This document shows, piece by piece, positions 54,901 through 64,000 of a stretch of DNA of 64,000 nt. Below the pieces are notes generated by a model. That model had not been told where the DNA came from. It worked only from the letters and a program-made list of their open reading frames with translations, and did not search any database. Origin of the DNA: Dipteris shenzhenensis (Eukaryota > Polypodiophyta > Polypodiopsida > Gleicheniales); assembly GCA_047967505.1 (NCBI GenBank), contig CM106540.1, one strand, 5' to 3'. The position numbers and the translations under genes are program-made. Numbering within the stretch: position 1 is the stretch's first letter; each line of letters starts with the position of its first letter.

Positions 54901-56704
54901 AACCCTTCCAAAATCTTAGAGGCCAAGCCATTATATTTGCACGTTCCTCTTAACCTTTACAGATGAATGTCAAAATCTGAGTGATATCTTCAAACACACA
55001 AAGATAAAGTAGTAAAGTAATTGAGTCTTTGAATATGAGAGCCATCATCAATTTGTCAAGCAATATTATAACCTATACTAATTCTTAGATGTGAAGAATG
55101 AATGCAGTAAATCAAACTATAGGGCATAACTTCCTAAAGAAATTAAAGTCCGGCTTGCCAAGGAGAGATGGAAAAAGTGCATATCTAGAAATAAAAACTC
55201 ACTCTAAAACCTAGGTAAAGGTGCTTTAAATCCATATAATTATAAATAAGAGAGAAGGGCTTCTCTCCCTCATAAATAGCAAAAATCCGCATTAAAATTC
55301 ATTCTCTTCACCTCCCCCTTACTCCACTTTTTTCATAAACATTCCATCCATAATTTAACAGCCCGCCCAAAGTTTGATATAGTGGTTTGAACATCTCCTC
55401 AAAATTCACTCTATTATCTATCCCATCTAAAGTTCTCAACCTATTCATTCCACGTCATGGACTCTAAAAGTATGAGATAGCAAACATAATGGAATCCATG
55501 AGATAATCAACTTAATGATTCAAACAAAAAAGACCACTTCAAATGTCTTGAAGTAGTACTAATCAAATGTAGGAAGCAATGCCTCAGTACCTCCTAGTCA
55601 TATTTAACTCATCAATACATATTGCTCAGTTTTCTTTGTAATAACATCACTGGCTGTTGCTTCAGAGGTCCCTGATCTTCGTTCCATTTGCAAAATCTTA
55701 GCAAGAGCCATACTGCTCCTTCAGCAATAGGAGACCATACCGAGTTGCACATCGGCGGGTAGGAACTGTGCCTGTGCTTTCAATGACTGTCTCTTCCCCT
55801 CCCTGCTTCCCAGGAGCTGCGCTTCTTCAATAGAGGATTTGCTTAAGAATATTAGGGGATGTTGCTACCATAGAATGATCATTAGGGTATTGTATGGCTA
55901 TAGCTCTATGTCTGTAATGATTTAACATCCTCTCTCTTCTATTTGCATGTAGCATGTTTGGTGTTGTTTTGTTCAAGCATGGGAGGAACGAAAGCTAGCT
56001 ACAACGTGGTGCACTCAATCTCAAATGAGTGAAGAAGTGTTAGTGCTTGGGAAGGCACGCATTCCACTTCTATGTGGATGGAGCTTCTATCCTAACATTT
56101 TTTGACAAGCACGGACAATAATTGGCGGTCATCATCTTGAACCACCACTGCTCAAGGCAAGGACCATAAATACAACTACCATGGCCATAGGTCCGGGCAA
56201 GAACCACAACCAAACACAAGATGAAGGCAGGTCTGTATTCTCTTCTAACTCTTCTATATAATCAAAGTCGGAATGCGATCGATAAAGGTAGGAGGTTTTG
56301 AAATTTGGTTTCAAAGCTAGACTGCGATTGATAAAAGTCAGAGATTTTGAAATTTTCTGGCAAAGCGGTCAATAAAAGTAGAAGTTCCACACTGGATGGC
56401 TGAAATGGCTCTCCTGATGCCCTCCTTGTTGCCCCCGAGGAAACTGAAGGGTGTTGATCCTCATGAGCACTTTGTCTACGGGTCTCATGGCCACCTTCTT
56501 TGTCCATGTATTCGTCCTTGAGGGAGGCTCCATGCAGCTCCAATCTACCCCTCAAATGGACTCCTTGTAAGTGAGTAGTGAGGCCCCAAAAGGCCCCTTT
56601 ATATAGCAGAGATCCCCCTCCAAAGGTGGCCAACCCAACAGCCCTAGTGAGCTAGCCTATGTTGTCTTGAAAGTCGCTGGGGCATGGCCGTGATTAGCAC
56701 AGTC
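51981..56704. other. Unassigned stretch upstream of the polygalacturonase-like exons
   Basis: It may be intron and promoter of the minus-strand gene. No exon with the expected FGAxGDG motif was found. CT and TA microsatellites lie at 52,551-52,580 and 52,624-52,651. All frames are short. A GACACGTGGCA word occurs near 54,352 and again near 61,368, each followed within 60 bp by an ATATAGT word, perhaps ends of a shared short repeat. Confidence 0.35.
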
Positions 56705-57210
56705 TCTACCAGTGGACATGCAAGTTGTCTTGGTCAACTGGCTCTACCTGGCCTATAAGCAAGCCTTCATGGCCTACCTCAGAACAATACAAAACTCTCC
56801 CAGGACAACCTCAGCTAGATAGGCGAGTATATGAGGCTCTTCCTGGCCCAAATCTGGTGCGCCATATCCTAAAACTCGTTTACATTTTTCTAGGGCATAA
56901 TCTAACCCTAAATTTCATCCACCTTGTGTTGCTTTTTAGCTTGGCCAATCTGCCCTTGTTCTTATTGTTTCTTGGGCCTTTCAGCATCCAACCACTTCGT
57001 ACACCTTGTGTAGATAGCACATAAATTACTTACCTATCTTGCACTCTATCTGGTCCACTCTCAGTCGCAAATCTGGTCCTTTACTTGCTGTGAAGGGTTG
57101 CATGTGTCTTGCAATCATTTTACCTCCGATCTATGTTGATCTATCCCTCCAAAGAGCCTTTGACATGCCAAGTATGTCCTTTATTGTGCTACCTACATGG
57201 CAGCGTGTTT
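56700..57210. repeat. Diverged direct repeat, copy 1
   Basis: Pairs with about 57,558-58,025, offset by about 860 bp. Shared landmarks are GACATGCAAGTTG, TATAAGCAAGCC, TTCTTGGGCCTTTC against TTCTCGGGCCTCTC, ATGTGTCTTGCAATCATT, and CTACATGGCA. The two copies differ by many substitutions and indels. Confidence 0.65.
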
Positions 57211-57557
57211 GCAGCAGCACCTAGGATGCCATGTTGGCAGCAAGATTTTAGAGAGAACCATAGAGAAGGGGCTACAAATGGACCCATGTGATAGCCCCTC
57301 TTCATGCTTTTACTTTTGACTTTTCTTCCCCAATGGCAACCAAAGTGCTGCCCATGTGTCCTCCTCCCCCACGCACTCCTCATATGGGGGCTTATAGTTG
57401 GGTAGGTGACTTCTCCAACACCCCCTCTCATAGACACATCTCATCCCAATCCTAACTCTCAATGAAGAATCTCCAATCGATTCCATATTGAAAACCTCTT
57501 GAACAAAAATGAGCCCCAAAAACCGACCAAGAGGTCCCCTACTAGATGACCTACACA

Positions 57558-58025
57558 ATCCCTACCAACTGACATGCAAGTTGGCCTAGTTGGTTGCCTC
57601 TGCCTTGCTTATAAGCAAGCCGTCATTGCCGTGCCTAGCCACATGGGTTGTTGCCACTCTACCACTCCTACCTTAGCCAGATGCGTGTGTACATAAGACC
57701 TTTCCTTGCACAAATGTGGCATGCCATATACTTCCACGACATATTCTAGCACTAAATTTGATCCAAATTTTACTCCATGGAGATGCCTATAATTTGGAAA
57801 ATCCACCCCTTTTTTGAATGTTTCTCGGGCCTCTCCAACCTCCAACAGCTCTATACACGTTGAGTAGATTGCCCGTAAAATACCCACCTATCTTGCCCTC
57901 TATCTGGACTACTCTCAATCTCAAAGTTGGTCCTTTACCTATTGCAAATGGTCCATGTGTCTTGCAATCATTCTAGCTTTGTCTAAAAGCTTGCTGCCTA
58001 CATGGCAACCTAGGTGCTACCCAAC
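57558..58025. repeat. Diverged direct repeat, copy 2
   Basis: The second copy of the repeat beginning at about 56,700. The spacer (57,211-57,557) is non-coding. The pair could be old LTRs around a small interior or a segmental tandem duplication. No primer-binding site or purine tract was seen. Confidence 0.65.
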
Positions 58026-61000
58026 TTCATCCATTACAAACCACTTTAGGTAAAGAAATTTGAAAGAAAAAAGAGCAACCCATCGTTTCAATGAGTGCTC
58101 AACCCAAAATTAAAGCTCAGAGTTGGTAAACCATCCTCTTCAAGGATTGTCAAAGCCACTTTCCAATTGGTCTTCCCAAAGATTTGATGGGAAAACCCAA
58201 TAAGAAATCCCATGTTTGGTCAAAGGGAAGCAAGGTGTCCTTAGACCTTTGCAGAATCAAGCCCACGATCAAAGCTTAGGGATTGTAGAGGGAAAATCTT
58301 GGCCCAAAGAAAAAGCGAACAATGAGTAATGTGAGATTTATCGTCTTGGCATCAAATTCATCATCTTTGCCTTAGCAAGTTTGCTCTTCCTTGCCACAAT
58401 TGACAACCTACACACCCTTCTCTTTCCCTTCCCATCTGCTTTACTCTTGTCTTGCCTCCCTGCTCTGCTCCTTATCGCTTCAATTCCAAGGTATTTGCCC
58501 CCCCATCACAGCCACCCCATCCAAAAAGTCTAAGAGTTGCCTTATTCCTTTTGGTTTGGGTCAAAGAATTCCAATAGAATTTACAGTAGCATATCTATGA
58601 TTGGGTACTATTACTCCTATTTGTTTGAAATATGACTTCTACTATTTCCTGTCACCTCCTTATCTCCCCTTTGTAGCTTGTACTTTATTGCCACCTCTCC
58701 TCCAACCATGTTTTGCATTTACAAACTCCCTCCCACTACTCTCTCTAAATCTCCCATCTTCTAGTTCTCCTAGAACCCCATGTGACAACAATTCAGCCAT
58801 TGTTGGCTTCCCTACACAATTGAAAAGAGCATCTAAGTGGGATTGAATGCATATACTCAACATGCAATGGAAGGTGATTGACTCTTGAGAGAGGCCTTAG
58901 ATATGAAACATTTAAGTGGTCCTCATTGAGCACACTTACCACCCTCCAAGAGACTACATCCCAAATAGAAAGCTTGATGATAGCTTGTGCTTCTACAATG
59001 CACCGCATTTACTGTATGTACCCACCACTGCAGTCCTAGCCATTGTCATCACACATCATCCCTCATCTTATTCCACAACATACCATCTCATAAAAAAATC
59101 ATGTCAAGCACTTTGTGGTTTGTAGCCACCTCACAAATGCTTACTGTCCGCTCACCTCTATGTGCCACTGAAGTTTTTCATCTCCTAAGCTCACCACCTC
59201 AACTCTCAACTTTGTGCAGTGCTGAAGCATAACTCTATGACTAAATCTTACCACGTCACTCTCAAGCCTTTCAATGTCCATCTTATTTGTCTCAATGCCG
59301 CTTACTCTCGTCATCTTTAGCAAGCTATTGTTGACACGATCGTTGCTGGGAAGCAAAAGAGTCTCCTTGCAAGCATCCTATCTAGTCTCTTCCTTAGAGA
59401 CCTGCAAGTACTTAAAATTTGCAAGATCATCATAACAAATACAAATGCATCTTTCATAGATCAAGTAGAGGTTAGAGGCAATTTTGCATCATCGAAGGAG
59501 CAGAACACCTAAGGATCGACAAAAGTAATGGCTTTTGTATCAAAAAGTAAATTCCCATGGCAAACGGCCGTCTGTCCAAGCTTTTTATTACACTAATTTG
59601 AACCGCTGTGAATTTAACGTTCAAGAACATGGAAAGGTATGAATTTCGTTACTTATATAGTTTGTGTTGCTTGATCAATCGCCTTCCGGTATACACGATT
59701 CTGTTTAAGCTGTTGCCCAAGTTTACAACATCAATCCGAGCCAATGATTGCCCCAAGTGGATGATCTAGCCAACAAAGCCACTATCTATCATCGATCCAA
59801 GACTTCGCATTTTCCCTTTGTGCTCTTCCTTGAATTTCTTGATTCAATGCTTCTCCCTCCTTTCCCAAATCTCAACACTTTGACTTTCCTCATCTGCAAA
59901 GTAAAAAGCTACTGTGTCGCCAAGTTTGGGATGATGAAAATTAGTTGAGCGTAGAAGGGTGGGTAGGTGAGAGGAAGATGGGAAAGGTGGAAGGGAAAGG
60001 ATTAGGGGAGGACAGGGTGAGAGGAGTAGGATCGTCAAGAGTAGGCTCAAAATAAAAGTCAGCTCCATTTTGTTAATAGCACTCAAATCAAGCTTCCCTA
60101 ACGCCAACTCAAGCCTATGCATAGTAGTCAACAAGCTGAATTTTGAGCCATCAAAGCCCTGCAGCCAAGAGCCCACTAACGGCAAAAAACTTTTGCAGAA
60201 GAACAAAAATACCTCATCGTAAACTCCAGCCAGTCATTCGGACGCCTTCGTAAAGTCTCTACTAACGGGCTGAAAAGAGCTGCACTAACGGCCATAGGTT
60301 TGCTAGCATCCAAGCTACCGCGTGGGTTTTGAATGTTCCAAGCCAAGCTCCACTGCAAACTAACATTTTCAGCGCAAACTAACATTTTTGGGGCATTGAA
60401 CAAGAGGCAACTAAACGAAATAAGCACATAACTTCCTGCAGATGGGTAATCGTGTAGCTCCCCTGGGAATGGTCGAGTATGTGCAAAAGACTCTTGCTAA
60501 TATCGAGAAGGATGGAATCTCTGTTTGCTGAACTCGTCGAGAAACACATGCATGAAAGGACTGCGAGAAGAAGTTACCTTCCCTGCAATTTAAATCTGCA
60601 TCTTGGCGGGATGCAGATCTTTGTGATGACCACCGTAGAGGGAAAACCCTCCACAATGACACAAAACTAAGAGAGCTTCAGTTCCATGCCTACGATAGGC
60701 CCAAAGCAAGGTGGAGGAACTTGCACTACTCTTGATTCTGGTTTTCACATGAGGAGGATGTCACCTCTAGCAAGATGAACCCTCCGGCTATCTCCAAGAA
60801 CTAAAATAGCCTCAGGTTCACTACTTCCGACCACCCTTGATCATTCATCCTCCGTATCCATTCCGGGCGAGTGGCATGAAGATGGTCATCCATGCAAGAG
60901 TCTTCATGGCTTGGAGGACTTTGCTTGTTCTTTATTGTTGCTACAATGAGTCAAAATCTAAAGGGGCTGAATTTTGTCGAAGAGGCTGTAGGCGATTTAT

Positions 61001-62316
61001 CAACTACAGAGGGCGAGTGGGCATGGTAGACTCGAAGCCCAGAGAGAGAGAGAGATGACTCACTGCGATGTTTGGGATGGCTATCATGGGAGGAGCATGT
61101 CTGAGGAGCCTGAGCTGAAGGGGGGTGGGGGATTCAAATCAAATGAGCTGATGGGCGGAGGAGGTAACTGGCAAACTTTAGGGAACTATGGGACGTAACG
61201 GGTGAGCTCCTTCAGGAGAGAGGAGGATTCAAATTTCAAATCCAAGAGCATAATTGCTGCCACAGCAGGATGCATTTATGCCAAGGGAGAGCAGCACTAA
61301 GCAGCAGCATTTGGGTTTCAAGAGGAAGAGTTGCTGTAGATGCAACCTAGCGCTCCCCCTTCACATGACACGTGGCAATCTATTGGCCTCCCACTCTCCT
61401 TAATATATAGTATAGAGGTAAACAATGAAGGAAAAATGTAAGAGAATAATTATTATATTTGGCCCATATTCACCACCATTTATTAAATCAAAATGTGAAA
61501 AACTATGATCTCAATTGTGTCGATGGATTCATAGGAAGCACATACACTATACATTCATCGGAAGCACATACACTATAGGTACATAAGGGGTTTTTTAATC
61601 AAAAAGTAAAAACTCTCAATAGAAGGGGTACTTTATCATCTCAAAATATATAAGAGAAATGTAAATAGGTTATACAAATATGTAGGTAGAGAGTTTCATA
61701 AATACCCCTTGAACACATGTGCTATATGGGTTTCTTAATACCCCATGGTTATAAGCTACGATATTATGAGGAATGAGAGGTTCTTGAAATTGAGAAGCAC
61801 CCACGTGGTAAAGAGGACATGACAATGAACATCCAAAAGCATCCAATTTAAAAAATCTTGCAAATGTGTGACTTTAAAAGTGCTAGTAATGTGTCAACAT
61901 GGAGGATTGAAATATTAAAATAGCATTACAAGACTAGTAATAGAGCACTTTTCAACAAATTTATTATAGTCAACTCCTATATAGAACTAAAAGTGTTGGT
62001 GTATGAGTGAGATGAGTACTGAACCTATGCTTTGCACATGCAAAGATACATGACCATCCTCAACCATCTGAAGGTGGATCTTCCATCAACCAAGCAATAG
62101 AAAGCATTTGTTTCAAGGAGTTAAGTTTCCATTGTTCGATCAATTTCTTATGTGAATGATCTTATAGTTGGCTATGGCTTAAGAGTAACGCAAGCGGATG
62201 CAAGAGATCCACTTTGTGACCATCATCTCAACATCAGGCAGAGTTCAATACAACTCTATTCTTCTACAGATTACTTCTAGAGCTAAACTTCCATGTCCTC
62301 CATTCCATTGACCTTC
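58026..62316. other. Unassigned stretch
   Basis: No gene recognised. A minus-strand frame at 59,844-60,206 contains a hydrophobic segment (MELTFILSLLLTILLLSPC) that looks like a signal peptide, followed by low-complexity Pro/Ser/Leu text. It could be a first exon of a secreted protein or chance. Another minus-strand frame at 60,411-60,662 has no motif. Confidence 0.3.
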
Positions 62317-62500
62317 TATCTCCTCCTTCCTCCCAAAGCTACCTCTTGTCTTTCCACCTTCCCACTCAAAACCTGCCTCTTGTCTTTCCACCTCCTTCTA
62401 TCTCCTCCTTCCTCGCAAAGCTACCTCTTGTCTTTCCACCTCCTCCCCACTCAAAGCCTGCCTCTTGTCTTTCCACCTCCTCCCCTCTCCAAGCCTCCAT
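62317..62500. repeat. Minisatellite, about 41-bp units (82-bp higher order)
   Basis: CTACCTCTTGTCTTTCCACC or CTGCCTCTTGTCTTTCCACC recurs four times at intervals of about 40 bp. Alternate units match better, with AAAGCTACCTC at 62,335 and 62,417 (82 bp apart). It reads as a Pro/Ser/Leu-rich frame that is likely an artefact. Confidence 0.75.
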
Positions 62501-62864
62501 CCATCTTTGTGACATGTGGCCGGTTCTTCTCCTCCAAGCTACCACGTGTCCTCTTTTTTTTCCCCCTCGTGTCCATGGTTAATAGGTTAAAGATAAAAAG
62601 ACGAGTCATCTACCTACTACTAATTGGATCCTCTACCTTGATTACGTAACTCTTTTTTGCTATTAACCTCCAACCCATCTATTTCTTGGAGAAAAAAGTG
62701 AAAATTATGTTGAAAACATCCAATATGGGTTGCAAGGTTTCATGAATTTGTTTAAAAACGATTTGTGATCAACGAAGTCTTTGACCCACCTCCACAACAT
62801 AGCTTGCTTTCTCGAGTGGTAGGCCTACATAGAGATCCTATCCTTTTATTACGTAGTATTGGAA

Positions 62865-63020
62865 TATAGATAAGACTAATAATCTTTACACACACTTATG
62901 TACACAAGGATCTAGATGTGAATTGGTATACTAACCAATCACTATAGATAAGACTAATAATCTTTACACACACTTATGTACACAAGGATCTAGATGTGAA
63001 TCGGGATACTAACCAATCAC
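62865..63020. repeat. 78-bp tandem duplication (2 copies)
   Basis: Units 62865-62942 and 62943-63020 begin TATAGATAAGACTAATAATC and end CTAACCAATCAC. They differ at two or three bases, so the duplication is recent. Confidence 0.85.
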
Positions 63021-63339
63021 TAACGGAATGGCTCTATATGATGTAACTATCTCTCTCGACTCAGCACGATCAATTCTTTGTGTGTATCTTGTCTTCTCAC
63101 ACTCTCCATGGCTTTCTTGCTTAGCGGGCCTCAAGCCTCTTGGCTTTCTCTCTGTTTCTGACAGAGTATTAGAGTCAACCCATCACTTCATCTACTTAGC
63201 ATCTCTCTGCTAGTTAGTCTCTCTAGCTGCACGCCTTGCTTCCTCTCCAAAGTCCTTGCCACTTCAGTTTGGCCTTGTGTCTAAAATGTCTATGCGATGG
63301 CAAGTCCTTAGGGACTGCTCCTTTCCTACTGCACTAATC

Positions 63340-64000
63340 TAACCTAAACCGTGTCAACGATGACTCTCTCCTCCGTCAACAATGTCAACGGCCCAAATGC
63401 TATACATTCTATGCTCAGAAATCGCCCCTCGCCCAATTTACGGACCTATTTTGGTGATCACCGCCACACCCCCTTCTATCCCAGTTCCGCACCGCGATCC
63501 TCATAACGCCGACCACTTTCTCTTGTGCAGTGATGTGTCCACCTCCATCGACATATCCACCGGCCCGATGACATACTCCGAAGCAGTTCAAGTCACATTC
63601 GATGGCCACGCCGTCGCGGCCCCTTCTGGAAAATACTCTGCCTCTCACATGCCGGTGCTCTCCTACCTTTTTGTCAACAGCCTAAGTTCCATCACTAGTC
63701 ACACTGTAGCATCAGCAAAGCGACATTCATACTCGGCTATATAACAACGACACGACCGGCAAGTCTTCAAGAGTTGAAGGCCTGTCTGTCGCTCTGTCGC
63801 TCTACCCCTACATGAGCACCCTTATTACGGAATCTTCGTCCAAGATCTCTAGATGGAACCTTCTCTTGGAGCTCCTTCAATTGATCGTAGCGCTAGATCC
63901 CGTCTAGATGATCTTCATGCAATCGACGTTTCTTCTCTGCTGTAGCACAAGACTCTCGACGGACATCTTGACGACATTCTCCTCACATAATCTGGTGTCT
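63340..64000. other. GC-richer terminal block, unassigned
   Basis: Richer in G+C and in CpG than the rest of the window (for example GCCACGCCGTCGCGGCCCC). Plus-strand frames can be followed through one or two frame changes (SSVNNVNGPNAIHSMLRNRP; then CSDVSTSIDISTGPMTYSEA, VQVTFDGHAVAAPSGKYSAS). No domain is recognised. It continues past the window edge. Confidence 0.35.

Noticed and set aside
59844-60206. Possible secreted-protein first exon on the minus strand, perhaps the missing start of the polygalacturonase gene
   Set aside because: The hydrophobic start is suggestive, but the following residues lack the FGAxGDG motif and no donor in the right phase could be shown.
62317-62500. Regularly spaced repeats considered as a CRISPR-like array
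   Set aside because: Units are contiguous with no unique spacers, and the sequence is clearly plant nuclear.
62293-62649. 118-codon Pro/Ser/Leu ORF
   Set aside because: Generated by the 41-bp minisatellite.

Overview
This window looks like a piece of a large, repeat-rich plant nuclear genome, most likely a gymnosperm or another lineage with very long introns (inference). Two plant-type genes are seen as incomplete sets of exons with canonical plant splice sites. Almost everything else is decayed LTR retrotransposon, LINE and DNA-transposon debris, small tandem duplications and CT/GA/GT microsatellites. No tRNA, rRNA, CRISPR array or intact autonomous element was recognised.

Layout. 0-3 kb: hairpin, 45-bp tandem repeat, GA microsatellite and a decayed chromodomain-type Ty3/gypsy pol on the plus strand. 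4.4-12.1 kb: the last four exons of a dihydrofolate synthase (FolC family) gene, plus strand. Its last intron (5.8 kb) holds an antisense LINE end, a gag-only LTR element inserted inside that LINE, and a second LTR element with no coding capacity. 12-31 kb: mostly anonymous DNA with short copia and gypsy fragments, one LTR with a TATA box, and at 27.7-29.3 kb a degenerate ORF of an unfamiliar, possibly transposase-like family. 31.2-34.5 kb: a nearly full-length but broken Ty3/gypsy pol, minus strand. 35.8-39.7 kb: a broken Ty1/copia element, plus strand, with an internal rearrangement that removes the reverse-transcriptase core. It is followed by an inverted copy of its own integrase segment and then by an ABCF4-like pseudogene (40.2-41.4 kb). 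43-46 kb: a degenerate intronless ORF of unknown family, a MITE-like element, a copia LTR with a gag remnant, and an A/T-rich block of nested hairpins. 46-50 kb: pyrimidine- and purine-rich low-complexity DNA. 50.5-52.0 kb: four 3' exons of a GH28 polygalacturonase-like gene, minus strand. 52-64 kb: mostly unassigned, with an old direct repeat near 57 kb, a minisatellite at 62.3 kb, a 78-bp duplication and a GC-richer tail.

The two host genes are unrelated: one acts in folate synthesis, the other in pectin remodelling of the cell wall. Both lack visible 5' exons, which may lie outside the window, be separated by very long introns, or be lost. The most informative observations are the GC-AG intron and the duplicated 3' splice site in the folate gene, the nested gag-only element, the copia/ABCF4 rearrangement, and the two unfamiliar degenerate ORF families.
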